Below are positions 19,325-27,960 of a DNA stretch of 64,000 nt, piece by piece. The stretch comes from Pseudooceanicola pacificus. Its GTDB lineage: Bacteria > Pseudomonadota > Alphaproteobacteria > Rhodobacterales > Rhodobacteraceae. Both the position numbers and the translations under genes were made by a program. The notes under the pieces are model-generated. The model did not search any database. It was not told the DNA's origin and worked only from the letters and a program-made list of their open reading frames with translations. The number at the start of each line of letters is the position of its first letter. The first letter of the stretch is position 1. The stretch is taken from NCBI RefSeq assembly GCF_009789075.1, contig NZ_WNXQ01000001.1:620001-684000 (forward strand). The letters run 5' to 3'.

Positions 19325-20472
19325 CCCGGCTCTCCGGCTCCTGGCTGGAACGGCCCGAAACCCAGGCCGTCTGCGCCATGTTGACCGAGGCCGGGCATCA
19401 GGCGCTGTTCGTCGGCGGCTGTGTGCGCGACGCCCTGCTGGGACGCGAGGTCAGGGATATCGACATCTCCACCGATGCGCGGCCGGAAACCGTGGTCTCC
19501 CTTGCCGGTCGCGCGGGGCTGAAGCCGGTGCCGACGGGTATCGAACATGGCACGATCACGGTTGTTTCGGGTCACATTCCGCACGAGATCACCACCTTCC
19601 GCAAGGATGTCGAAACCGACGGACGCCGCGCGGTTGTCGCCTTTGCCGACCGGGTGGAGGATGACGCCCGGCGGCGCGATTTCACCATGAACGCGCTCTA
19701 TGCCCGGCCCGATGGCACGGTGCTGGATCCGCTGGGCGGCATGCCCGACCTGCTGGCCCGGCGGCTGCGTTTCATCAAGGACCCGGCCCGCCGCATCCGC
19801 GAGGATTACCTGCGGATCCTGCGGTTCTTTCGCTTCCATGCCTGGTATGGCGATGCCGCCGCCGGGATGGATGCCGAGGCGCTGGCCGCGATTGCCGACC
19901 TGGCCGAGGGCATTCAGACCCTGTCACGCGAAAGGGTAGGGGCCGAGGTGATCAAGTTGCTGAGGGCGCCCGATCCCGCGCCCTCTGTCGCGGCGATGCG
20001 GGCGACGGGCGTGCTGGCGGTGACGCTGCCGGGGGCCGACGACCGGATGCTGGCCCCACTGGTGCACCTGGAGGCTCAGGCCGGGGTCGCGCCGGACCCG
20101 ATCCGGCGCCTCGCCGCCCTGGGTGGGGCAGATGTGCAGGATGCGCTCCGACTCAGCCGGGCCGAAAGCGCCGAGTTGGGCCGGATCAGAGACGCTTTTG
20201 CCGCGATGATGCCGCCTGCCGAGGCCGGGTACAGGCTGGGTGCTGAGCGGGCCGCCAGCACCCTGTTGCTGCAGGCCGCGCTGGCGGGGCAGGAGCTGGC
20301 CGAGGGCGCGCTGGACACCGCGCGCGCTGCTGCGGGGCAGCAGTTCCCGGTGCGCGCCGCCGATCTGATGCCCGGCTACAGCGGCCCGGCCCTGGGCGCG
20401 CGGCTGGCAGAGCTGGAAAATCGCTGGATCGCATCGGGCTTTGCCCTGACACGCGACGACCTGCTGGGCTGA
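19321..20472 (+). CDS. cca: CCA-adding tRNA nucleotidyltransferase / poly(A) polymerase family
   Basis: Class II nucleotidyltransferase that adds or repairs the tRNA CCA end. The signature GGCVRDALLG (32-41) is followed by the metal-binding D46-I-D48; RRRDFTMNALY and RIREDYLRILRFFRFH form the NTP-binding and neck regions. 383 residues. The GTG start at 19321 is set by its overlap with the upstream stop; a longer frame would overlap the NUDIX gene heavily. Poly(A) polymerase activity cannot be excluded, since the two enzymes share these motifs. Confidence 0.9.
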   Translation: MTRLSGSWLERPETQAVCAMLTEAGHQALFVGGCVRDALLGREVRDIDISTDARPETVVSLAGRAGLKPVPTGIEHGTITVVSGHIPHEITTFRKDVETDGRRAVVAFADRVEDDARRRDFTMNALYARPDGTVLDPLGGMPDLLARRLRFIKDPARRIREDYLRILRFFRFHAWYGDAAAGMDAEALAAIADLAEGIQTLSRERVGAEVIKLLRAPDPAPSVAAMRATGVLAVTLPGADDRMLAPLVHLEAQAGVAPDPIRRLAALGGADVQDALRLSRAESAELGRIRDAFAAMMPPAEAGYRLGAERAASTLLLQAALAGQELAEGALDTARAAAGQQFPVRAADLMPGYSGPALGARLAELENRWIASGFALTRDDLLG

Positions 20473-20539
20473 GCCGCGCTTTGCGGCTTGACCGCGCCCG
20501 GCCAAGGCCCAGTATCCCCCGCAACAAGGGAGATCGCAG

Positions 20540-22375
20540 ATGCGGCCTGACCGCCTGATCGACGCATTCCGCCCCGCCGAGGGCCCGCCCCCCACAACCC
20601 TGCTGCCCTTCATGCGCTGGGCCCTGCGCGGTGCGTTCCCGGCGCTGATCCTGGCGGCGGTCTTTTCCGCCCTGGCCGGCGGGATGGAGGCGGGCACGGC
20701 CTATATCCTTGGCCGCGTGATCGACACGGCGACCACCAGCGGCGCCGAAAATTTCCTGACGCCTGCCAACCTGGGCCTGTTGCTGGGCGCTGTGGGCTTC
20801 TTCCTCGTGCTGCGGCCGATCCTCTTCGGCCTGTCCTCGGCCTCGAACTCGATCGTGGTTGCGCCCAATGTCGACGCGATGGTGCTGGCGCGGCTGCACC
20901 GCTGGACGCTGGGCCAGTCGGTTGTCTTCTTCGACAACGACTTCGCCGGCCGGATCGCGCAGAAACAGATGCAGGCCGCGCGCGCGATGACCGATGTCAC
21001 GGTCGAGATGATCAACGTGGTCGCCTTTGCCCTCGCCTCGCTGGCCGGGGCGGTGGCGCTGATGGCGGGGATCAACTGGCGGCTCGCGGTCGGCTTTCTG
21101 CTCTGGCTCTGTCTCTATTTCGCCCTGATCCGCTATTTTCTGCCGCGCATCCGGGTGCGGGCCGCGAACCGCGCGGCGGCGCGGGCGATGGTCACCGGGC
21201 AGATCGTCGACACGATCACCAACATCAAGACGGTCAAGCTTTTCGCCCATGACGATCATGAGGACCGGGCCGCCCTGGGCGCCATGCGCAGCTTTCGCGG
21301 GCGGGTGCTGGAATTCGGCTACATGGCTTCGGCCTTTCGCGTGATCCTGAACGCGCTGGCCGGCACGCTGCCGGTTCTGCTGGTGGGCGGCGCGCTGTGG
21401 CTGTGGACGCAGGGCCTGTCGACCATCGGCGATGCCGTTGCGGCGGGCACCATCGCGATGCGGGTGGCGCAGATGACCGGATGGGTCAGTTTCTCGCTGA
21501 TGACGATCTATGCCAATGTGGGCGAGATCGAGGACGGCATGCGGACCCTCGCCCGCCCCGTGCGGCTGGAGGACGAGCCCCGCGCCGGGCAGCTGTCGGT
21601 GCCGAACGGGCGCGTGACCTTCGACAATGTGGGCTTTGCCTACGGGCGTGAAAAAGGTGGCGTGCAGGGCATCCGGCTGGACATCGCCCCGGGCGAAAAG
21701 CTGGGGATCGTCGGTGCGTCGGGGGCCGGGAAATCGACGCTCGTGGGGCTGTTGCTCAGGCTCTATGACCCGGAACAGGGTCGAATCCTGATTGACGGGC
21801 AGGACATCCGCGACGTGACGCAGATTTCGCTCAGGCGGCAGATCGGCATGGTCACGCAGGAAACCGCGATGTTCAACCGCTCGGCCCGCGACAACATCCT
21901 GTACGGCAATCCCGACGCGGGCGAGGCCGACCTGCACGCCGCCGCCTCCAAGGCCGAGGCGCATGAGTTCATCGGCGACCTGGTCGACCACACCGGACGC
22001 GAGGGCTACGAGGCGCGGCTGGGGGAGCGCGGGGTGAAACTGTCCGGCGGGCAGCGTCAGCGCATCGCCCTGGCGCGCGCGATACTCAAGGACGCGCCGA
22101 TCCTGGTGCTGGACGAGGCGACCAGCGCGCTGGACAGCGAGGTCGAGGCCGCGATCCAGGGCGCGCTGGAGCGGGTGATGCAGGGCAAGACGGTCCTGGC
22201 CGTGGCGCACCGCCTGTCGACCATCAGCCACATGGACCGCATCGTGGTGCTGGACCGGGGCCAGATCGCCGAGATCGGCACCCATGACGAGCTGCTGGCG
22301 GCGGACGGGCTTTATGCCCGCTACTGGGCGCGCCAGTCGGGCGGGTTCCTGGGCGCGCAGGACGCGGCCGAGTAA
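20540..22375 (+). CDS. ABC exporter, fused membrane and ATPase domains
   Basis: A 611-residue half-transporter, expected to work as a homodimer exporting an unknown substrate. N-terminal part (about 25-320): six hydrophobic segments. C-terminal part: Walker A GASGAGKST (about 392-400), signature LSGGQRQR, Walker B ILVLDEATSALD and the H-loop AHRLST, all intact. It follows cca by 67 bases, and an RNA methyltransferase gene follows after 40 bases. Confidence 0.92.
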   Translation: MRPDRLIDAFRPAEGPPPTTLLPFMRWALRGAFPALILAAVFSALAGGMEAGTAYILGRVIDTATTSGAENFLTPANLGLLLGAVGFFLVLRPILFGLSSASNSIVVAPNVDAMVLARLHRWTLGQSVVFFDNDFAGRIAQKQMQAARAMTDVTVEMINVVAFALASLAGAVALMAGINWRLAVGFLLWLCLYFALIRYFLPRIRVRAANRAAARAMVTGQIVDTITNIKTVKLFAHDDHEDRAALGAMRSFRGRVLEFGYMASAFRVILNALAGTLPVLLVGGALWLWTQGLSTIGDAVAAGTIAMRVAQMTGWVSFSLMTIYANVGEIEDGMRTLARPVRLEDEPRAGQLSVPNGRVTFDNVGFAYGREKGGVQGIRLDIAPGEKLGIVGASGAGKSTLVGLLLRLYDPEQGRILIDGQDIRDVTQISLRRQIGMVTQETAMFNRSARDNILYGNPDAGEADLHAAASKAEAHEFIGDLVDHTGREGYEARLGERGVKLSGGQRQRIALARAILKDAPILVLDEATSALDSEVEAAIQGALERVMQGKTVLAVAHRLSTISHMDRIVVLDRGQIAEIGTHDELLAADGLYARYWARQSGGFLGAQDAAE

Positions 22376-22415
22376 TCCCCTCGACGCGCGGCGCGCCATT
22401 CGCTATCGCGACGGT

Positions 22416-23639
22416 ATGCAAAGCTTTCTGATCCAGCGCCTTGGCCAGCAGGGGGACGGCATCGCCGCCGGGCCCCTCTACGCCGCCATGACCCTGCCGG
22501 GGGAAGAGGTCACCGGACGGGTGGACGGCGACCGGCTGGAGGAGGTGAAGATCGTCACCCCCTCGCCCGACCGGGTGGCGCCGCCCTGCCGGCACTTCCG
22601 CTCCTGCGGGGGCTGCGCGCTGCAGCATGCGGCCGACCCGCTGGTGGCGGAGTGGAAGGCCGGGCTGGTTCTGCACGCGCTGTCGGCCCGGGGGATTTCA
22701 GCCGGGATAGGGTCGATTCAGACCTCTCCGCCGCAGTCGCGACGCCGGGCCGGGCTGTCCGCCCGCCGCACCAAGAAGGGTGCGCTGGCCGGGTTCCACG
22801 GGCGCGCCTCGGGCAGCATCGTCGAGATACCGGATTGCAAGCTGCTGGACCCGGCGCTGATGCCGGCCGTGGGCCTGGCCGAGGCGCTGGCGATCGAAGG
22901 CGGCAGCCGCAAGGGCGAATTGTCGGTGCTGGCCACCGTGTCGCAGGCGGGGCTGGATGTCGAAGTGTCGGGGGGCAAGCCGCTGGACGGGCCGCTGCGC
23001 TTGTCCCTGGCGCAGATCGCCGAACGCTGGCAGCTGGCCCGGCTGGGCTGGGACGGCGAGCTGGTTGCCACGCGACAGCCGCCCGAGCAGGTTTTTGGCG
23101 CCGCCCGGGTCGTTCCGCCGCCGGGTGCCTTTCTGCAGGCCACACGAGAGGGCGAGGCCGCGCTGCTGGCCGAGGTGCAGACGATCCTGGCGGGCTGTGG
23201 CCGGGTGGCTGATCTCTTTGCCGGATGCGGCACCTTTGCCCTGCCGCTGGCGGAACGGGCCGAGGTGCATGCCGTCGAAGGCAGCGCCGCGATGGTTGCC
23301 GCGCTGGACCGGGGCTGGCGGCAGGCGCGCGGGCTGAAGCGGGTGACACATGAGGCGCGCGACCTGTTCCGCAACCCGCTGATCGCCGAGGATCTCAAGA
23401 GGTTCGACGGCGTGGTCATCGACCCGCCGCGCGCCGGGGCCGAGGCGCAGGTCGCCCAGCTGGCACGGGCGCGGGTGCCGGTGATCGCCCATGTCTCGTG
23501 CAACCCGGTGACCTTTGCCCGCGAGGCCGAGCAGTTGATCGGTGCGGGCTACAGCATGGGTCCGGTCACGGTTGTGGACCAGTTCCGCTGGTCGACTCAT
23601 GTGGAGTTGGTGGCGGGATTCACGCTCACATCCGCGTGA
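22416..23639 (+). CDS. TrmA/RlmD-family RNA m5U methyltransferase with iron-sulfur cluster
   Basis: Methylates uridine C5 in rRNA or tRNA. 407 residues. Cys58, Cys64, Cys67 and Cys141 fit a [4Fe-4S] cluster; motif I is ADLFAGCGTFALPLA, DPPRAGA carries motif IV, and VSCNP holds the catalytic Cys362. The N-terminal TRAM domain is short. RlmD (23S U1939-type) is the likeliest member, but target choice cannot be settled from sequence. ATG 22416 is the first start after the ABC gene. Confidence 0.9.
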   Translation: MQSFLIQRLGQQGDGIAAGPLYAAMTLPGEEVTGRVDGDRLEEVKIVTPSPDRVAPPCRHFRSCGGCALQHAADPLVAEWKAGLVLHALSARGISAGIGSIQTSPPQSRRRAGLSARRTKKGALAGFHGRASGSIVEIPDCKLLDPALMPAVGLAEALAIEGGSRKGELSVLATVSQAGLDVEVSGGKPLDGPLRLSLAQIAERWQLARLGWDGELVATRQPPEQVFGAARVVPPPGAFLQATREGEAALLAEVQTILAGCGRVADLFAGCGTFALPLAERAEVHAVEGSAAMVAALDRGWRQARGLKRVTHEARDLFRNPLIAEDLKRFDGVVIDPPRAGAEAQVAQLARARVPVIAHVSCNPVTFAREAEQLIGAGYSMGPVTVVDQFRWSTHVELVAGFTLTSA

Positions 23640-23723
23640 GCGGGCGGGATCCCCGGGAAAGCCCTGTGCAGATCGCCCGTTTTTCGATAAAACTGGGCAA
23701 AAAAGGACGCAAGGGGCAGTGCA

Positions 23724-24215
23724 ATGCGTTTCGTACGACTCATCCTGATTCTCACGCTCGGCCTGTCGGTCGTGGCGTGTTCCAAATTCAAGACCTACAA
23801 CGGGCCCGAGGTGACGCGGGTCTATGTCTTCAAGGAACAGCGCAAGCTGTACCTGATGCACCACAACACGGTGCTGGAGGCCTATGATTTCGGCCTTGGC
23901 TTTGCGCCCTCAGGGCACAAGCAGTTCGAAGGCGATGGCCGCACGCCCGAGGGCGAATATGTCATCGACCGGCGCAATCCGAATTCTCAGTTCCATCTGT
24001 CCGTCGGGATTTCCTATCCCAACCAGGCCGACCGCGAATTCGCGTCGAGCCAGGGCAAGAGCCCGGGCGGCGACATCTTCATCCACGGGCGGCCCAAGAA
24101 GTACCGCAACGGGGTGCGCGACTGGACGGCGGGCTGCATCGCGGTGACGGACAAGGAGATCGAACAGATCTACGCCATGGTCCGCGACGGCACGCCGATC
24201 TCGATCTATCCCTGA
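23724..24215 (+). CDS. L,D-transpeptidase (YkuD) lipoprotein
   Basis: A 163-residue protein with a lipobox LSVVAC (Cys19), so it is probably anchored to a membrane facing the periplasm. The YkuD catalytic motif is present: His121 in IFIHG and Cys138 in TAGCIAV. Such enzymes cross-link peptidoglycan 3-3 or attach proteins to it. A second YkuD gene lies 770 bases away with a CAP lipoprotein between them. A bidirectional terminator follows. Confidence 0.9.
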   Translation: MRFVRLILILTLGLSVVACSKFKTYNGPEVTRVYVFKEQRKLYLMHHNTVLEAYDFGLGFAPSGHKQFEGDGRTPEGEYVIDRRNPNSQFHLSVGISYPNQADREFASSQGKSPGGDIFIHGRPKKYRNGVRDWTAGCIAVTDKEIEQIYAMVRDGTPISIYP

Positions 24216-24252
24216 TCGGCCCGTAACCCGGAGCCGGGACCCGGAAACAAAA

Positions 24253-24285
24253 ACGCCGCGGAGCGATCCGCGGCGTCTGGTTTTT
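24253..24285. terminator. Bidirectional terminator
   Basis: Perfect 10-base stem ACGCCGCGGA/TCCGCGGCGT with loop GCGA, an A-rich stretch on the left and TTTTT on the right. It serves the converging YkuD and CAP-domain genes. Confidence 0.88.
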
Positions 24286-24301
24286 CAAGGGCTTGGCCGG
24301 T

Positions 24302-24814
24302 TCAGCCGCCCATGATCAGGGTCCACCAGATCTTGCCGTTGCTTTCCTGATACCAGGCAAAACCCATGTTCAGCGCGCGCCTGTCGAGGATCACGTCGCG
24401 CGTGTCGGGCTGTTCCATCCAGGCTGACAGGGTCTCGAGCTCGGATTCATAGGTTTCCGAGATGTTCTCGCCCAGCATCATGCCGGTGTAGCCCACGCGG
24501 CGCACCCGGTCGATCGGCGAGGAGCCGTCCGAGCCGAAATGCCAGGGCCGGTTCTGGTTCGACATGTCGCGCGAATGGGTGGCCGAGGCGGCGTTGAGCT
24601 GGGCGTTCAGCTGCACCGGGGCGGCGCCCGCGGCCTGACGCAGGGCGTTCACCGAATCGAGCATCTCGTACTGGATGCGCCCCTCGTCCGCCGCGCGGAT
24701 GCGGTAGAGTTTCGGCAGGGGTTTGCCATCCGAGCCCAGCCGAGGCCCGTCCGGCTGGGTCGCACAGGAGGCCAGAGTCATGACGGCTGCGACAAGAAAG
24801 ATCAGGAAACGCAT
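24302..24814 (-). CDS. CAP-domain (SCP/PR1-like) lipoprotein
   Basis: A 170-residue protein with lipobox LASC (Cys17) followed by a CAP domain. Domain marks are HSRDMSNQNRPWHFG, GENI and a C-terminal WWTLIMGG. Bacterial CAP proteins such as the YkwD type are secreted and of unclear role, some linked to the cell envelope. ATG 24814 is chosen as the first residue of the signal peptide; the ribosome site is weak. Placed between two L,D-transpeptidase genes and divergent from the second. Confidence 0.9.
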   Translation of the reverse strand: MRFLIFLVAAVMTLASCATQPDGPRLGSDGKPLPKLYRIRAADEGRIQYEMLDSVNALRQAAGAAPVQLNAQLNAASATHSRDMSNQNRPWHFGSDGSSPIDRVRRVGYTGMMLGENISETYESELETLSAWMEQPDTRDVILDRRALNMGFAWYQESNGKIWWTLIMGG

Positions 24815-24846
24815 GGAACACCCGGTTGAATTTGTTTGTTGAACCC

Positions 24847-24875
24847 GACTTAGCGCGGGTGGCGTGGCTTGACAA
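24847..24875 (-). promoter_or_regulatory. Promoter of the CAP lipoprotein gene
   Basis: TTGTCA (24875-24870) and TAAGTC (24852-24847) on the minus strand, 17 bases apart, 33 bases before the start codon. Confidence 0.5.
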
Positions 24876-24916
24876 ACCCACAACAGCGTTAGATGCCGAA
24901 ATGACACTTGTTTGCA

Positions 24917-24945
24917 TTGCGGGCGGGTCCGCAGAGTCCTACCCT
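24917..24945 (+). promoter_or_regulatory. Possible promoter of the Tat-type L,D-transpeptidase gene
   Basis: TTGCGG (24917-24922) and TACCCT (24940-24945), 17 bases apart. The match is only moderate. Confidence 0.35.
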
Positions 24946-24984
24946 GTGTGAAGATCTGATAAATTCAGGTTCGAGGAGCGATCC

Positions 24985-25602
24985 ATGACAAAGAAACTGA
25001 TCGAAACAGGTAGCCGCCGGGCTTTCCTGGCAGGCGGAGCCGCGCTCCTTGCCAGCCCCGCCCTGGCCCAGGCCACCAACAATTACGCCGCGCCGTTCGA
25101 GAATTCGACCGAGACCGAACGCGACATCACCGAGTCCGTGCGCCGCAACATCTCGTCCTTCCGGTCGCTGGACTGGCAGCCGTATTTTTCCAATACCGTG
25201 AACGGCGCGATCTTGGTCGATACGACCTCGCGGGCGCTGCACTTCTGGTCAGAGGACAAGTCGGTCTACAAGCTCTACCCGACCTCGGTTCCCCTGACCG
25301 AAGAACTGACCCGCCGCGGGCGCACGGAAATTGTGCGCAAGGTGGTCGGCCCGGAATGGCGCCCCACCCCGTCGATGAAAGAGCGCAACCCCGAGTGGCC
25401 CGACTATGTCGGCCCCGGTCCGGATAACCCGCTGGGAACCCACGCTCTTTACCTGAGCTGGACCTATTACCGTATCCACGGCACCCACGATACGCGCAAG
25501 ATCGGGCGCCGGTCCTCCAACGGCTGTATCGGGCTCTATAACGAGCATATCGCCGAGCTTTTCGGCCTGACCAAAGTGGGCACACAGGTGTTGCTAATTT
25601 GA
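24985..25602 (+). CDS. Tat-exported L,D-transpeptidase (YkuD family)
   Basis: A 205-residue periplasmic enzyme. The twin-arginine signal SRRAFLAGG (10-18) followed by a hydrophobic stretch ending in ALAQA indicates export in folded form. Catalytic His165 in IHGTHD and Cys181 in SSNGCIGL fit the YkuD fold (erfK/ybiS type). The ribosome site CGAGGAG lies 7 bases before the ATG. The pairing with another YkuD lipoprotein gene nearby suggests a peptidoglycan cross-linking locus; the individual roles are unknown. Confidence 0.92.
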   Translation: MTKKLIETGSRRAFLAGGAALLASPALAQATNNYAAPFENSTETERDITESVRRNISSFRSLDWQPYFSNTVNGAILVDTTSRALHFWSEDKSVYKLYPTSVPLTEELTRRGRTEIVRKVVGPEWRPTPSMKERNPEWPDYVGPGPDNPLGTHALYLSWTYYRIHGTHDTRKIGRRSSNGCIGLYNEHIAELFGLTKVGTQVLLI

Positions 25603-25749
25603 CGACATTCGGTCCGGCAGCGGGCCGTGTCCGTCAAGTTGGGTTTGCAATCACCGCGAATTGTTGCTTAGAACGAGTTACGAGGTAAGTCTTGGGTGCT
25701 CTCGTCCTTTAACCTGTTGAGGACGATGGGCGAATATCTGGAGGATACT

Positions 25750-25932
25750 ATGAAGAAACTCGTTCTCGCTGCTGCACTGGCAGGCGCTGCTTCGACCGCA
25801 ACCGCGGGTTCGATGGCAGAGCCGATCATCGAAGCACCGGTCATCGTGGAAGAAACCACCAGCTCGTCCTCGGGCGTTCTGGTTCCCCTGATCCTGCTCG
25901 CACTGGTTGCAGCGGCCGTCGCATCCTCCTAA
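25750..25932 (+). CDS. Small membrane or exported protein of unknown function
   Basis: A 60-residue protein: signal-like N-terminus (MKKLVLAAALAGAAS), a short acidic segment rich in E, V and T, four serines, then a C-terminal hydrophobic helix (LVPLILLALVAAAVA). It could be cleaved and anchored by the second helix. An excellent ribosome site, GGAGG, lies 6 bases upstream. I have seen similar tiny proteins beside ferrochelatase in this family, but no function is known to me. Followed by a very strong terminator. Confidence 0.82.
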   Translation: MKKLVLAAALAGAASTATAGSMAEPIIEAPVIVEETTSSSSGVLVPLILLALVAAAVASS

Positions 25933-25952
25933 GGGTCGACCTGAAAGACTTG

Positions 25953-25981
25953 AAAAAGGCGGTGGAGACACCGCCTTTTTT
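25953..25981. terminator. Strong bidirectional terminator
   Basis: Perfect 12-base stem AAAAAGGCGGTG/CACCGCCTTTTT with GAGA loop. A run on the left and T run on the right let it serve both the small-protein gene and hemH. Confidence 0.93.
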
Positions 25982-26014
25982 GTTTGTCCCGATGCCTGGC
26001 CGAGGACTCGGCGA

Positions 26015-27064
26015 TCAGGCAAGCCATCCGGCCAGATTCGACTCGATCTGCCCGGCCAGCGCGGCGATATGGGCGTCGTCGTCGTTCAGGCAGGGGATGT
26101 AGGTAAAGCTTTCGCCACCGGCGTGCAGGAAGCTTTCGCGAATCTCTTCGTTGATCTCTTCCAGCGTCTCGATGCAGTCGGCGGAAAACGCCGGCGCCAT
26201 GATCGCGATCCGTTTCCTGCCCGCCTGGGCCAGGCGCGCGACCTCTTCGACCGTGTAGGGCTGCAGCCATTCCTCGGGGCCGAACCGGCTCTGGAATGTG
26301 GTCATGATGCGATCGTCGGGCAGGGCCAGGCGCTCCTTGAGCAGGCGCGTCGTCTTCTGGCACTGGCAATGGTACGGGTCGCCCTGCATCAGGTAGCGCT
26401 TGGGCAGGCCGTGGTAGGAGCAGACCAGGATATCCGGCTCGTGCTCCAGTTTGGCATAGGCCCGGGTGACCGACTCCGCCAGCGCGCCGATATAGTCGGG
26501 CGTGTCGAAATAGGGCGGCAGCGTCCGGGTCGCGGGCTGCCAGGTTTCCTGCATCAGCGCGCGAAAGAACTGGTCGTTGGCCGTGGCGGTCGTGGCCCCG
26601 GCATATTGCGGATACAGCGGGCAGAACAGGATGCGGGTGCATCCCGCCTGCACCATCGCCTTGACGCGGGACGCGGTCGACGGGTTGCCGTAGCGCATGC
26701 AGTAATCGACCATGACGTTGTCGCCGTACCGCTCGGCCAGAACCGCCGTCAATTTGGCGTGCTGCTGCTTGGTGATGGTCAACAGGGGGCTTTCGTCCGC
26801 CTCGGTGTTCCAGATGCTGCGATAGGCCTTGCCGCTGGTGAAGGGGCGCTTGCCCAGGATCACCGTCTGCAGGATCGGCTGCCATTTCCACGCCGGGTAG
26901 TCGATCACCCGCTTGTCCGACAGGAACTCCCCCAGGTAGCGCCGCATGTCCCAGTAACCGGTGCTGTCGGGCGTGCCCAGGTTGGCGATCAGGACCCCGA
27001 CCTTTTCGCGCGGAATGGCGGGATGGTCGGCTGCGGAGTGGGTCGGGCGGATGGCGTCTGTCAT
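26015..27064 (-). CDS. hemH: Ferrochelatase
   Basis: Inserts iron into protoporphyrin IX, the last step of protoheme synthesis. 349 residues with NLGTPD near the N-terminus, CPLYPQYAGATTAT in the middle, catalytic His218 in SYHGLPKRY and the acidic patch of PAFSADCIETLEEI. ATG 27064 has GAGGGA 7 bases upstream. It follows a methyltransferase-like gene by 50 bases on the same strand, probably as one transcript. Confidence 0.97.
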   Translation of the reverse strand: MTDAIRPTHSAADHPAIPREKVGVLIANLGTPDSTGYWDMRRYLGEFLSDKRVIDYPAWKWQPILQTVILGKRPFTSGKAYRSIWNTEADESPLLTITKQQHAKLTAVLAERYGDNVMVDYCMRYGNPSTASRVKAMVQAGCTRILFCPLYPQYAGATTATANDQFFRALMQETWQPATRTLPPYFDTPDYIGALAESVTRAYAKLEHEPDILVCSYHGLPKRYLMQGDPYHCQCQKTTRLLKERLALPDDRIMTTFQSRFGPEEWLQPYTVEEVARLAQAGRKRIAIMAPAFSADCIETLEEINEEIRESFLHAGGESFTYIPCLNDDDAHIAALAGQIESNLAGWLA

Positions 27065-27114
27065 GGCTTGTCCCTCTGTCGTCCGGGCCGGAGATAGAGG
27101 GTTTGCCGCAGGGG

Positions 27115-27936
27115 TCAATCCTTGAGCGGCGTTTCCCGTGTGCCCAGGGCATCGGCCAGACGTTGTGTCGCGGAGCCGGGGCGCAGCGGCTGCGGCTGGG
27201 TTTCATCGGGCGCCCAGCCGGTCAGGAAGATGATTTCGAACGTCGCGGGCAGGCGGCCGTCGGGCAGGGCATGTTCGGCGGCATAGATCGCGGCGGCCCG
27301 CTCAAAGACCGCGCGCCGGGTCGGATGGCGCAGCCGGTGGGCCAGGGCATTGCCCTCGCCCATGTGGCGCAGGTCGTGCATCAGGGCGGTCATGTCCGGA
27401 TAGGTCACGGTCAGCTTCAGCGAGTCGGCCACCGGCAGGGCCAGCCCGGCGCGCTGCAGCAGGGCGCCCAGGTCGCGGATCTCGGCCATCGGGGCGATGC
27501 GGGGGGACAGGCCGCCGGTCACCTGCGCCTCGGCCTCGGCCAGGGCGGTGCGCAGCTCGTGCAGGGTCTGCCCGCCGAAGAGGCAGGCCAGCAGGAACCC
27601 GTCGGGGCGCAGCGCGCGGCGGCACTGGATCAGCTGGCCCACCGGGTCCGAGGCCCAGTGCAGGCCCATGGCGTGGATCACCAGATCATGCGCGCCGGGT
27701 TGCACGTCCAGCGTGTCGGTGTCGGGAATTGCCCTGAGACCGGGCAAAGAGAGGTTTTGGCTCCATCTTTCCGGGAATGGCCCGACCAAGAGGGGCTCCG
27801 TAAAGACTCTGTTAACCATTCCGAGGCGAGCCTCGATTTCATCCAAGGCCGAGTCGTGCAGGAAGAATGCGCCCGATTGCACACGGGCCCGGTTGCGGAT
27901 GAGGGCGATGGGGTCCGAGAGGCGGGGCGTGGTCAT
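27115..27936 (-). CDS. BioC/NDUFAF5-like methyltransferase-family protein lacking a clear motif I
   Basis: A 273-residue protein aligning by eye with the SAM methyltransferase group annotated near BioC and NDUFAF5: HDLVIHAMGLHWASDPVG, then ALRPDGFLLACLFGGQTLHELR. The glycine-rich SAM-binding motif expected around residues 50-60 is not visible; that stretch reads FTEPLLVGPFPERW instead. It may therefore be a degenerate or repurposed methyltransferase. It is upstream of hemH on the same strand and diverges from comF. Confidence 0.72.
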   Translation of the reverse strand: MTTPRLSDPIALIRNRARVQSGAFFLHDSALDEIEARLGMVNRVFTEPLLVGPFPERWSQNLSLPGLRAIPDTDTLDVQPGAHDLVIHAMGLHWASDPVGQLIQCRRALRPDGFLLACLFGGQTLHELRTALAEAEAQVTGGLSPRIAPMAEIRDLGALLQRAGLALPVADSLKLTVTYPDMTALMHDLRHMGEGNALAHRLRHPTRRAVFERAAAIYAAEHALPDGRLPATFEIIFLTGWAPDETQPQPLRPGSATQRLADALGTRETPLKD

Positions 27937-27960
27937 GGGTCAGAGATTAGGAATTCGGCG

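Noticed and set aside
20186-22399. Long minus-strand open frame over the ABC exporter
   Set aside because: Shadow of a fully conserved ABC gene on the other strand.
27812-27819. TTAACCAT, a CtrA half-site
   Set aside because: It is within the methyltransferase-like coding sequence and has no second half at the right distance.
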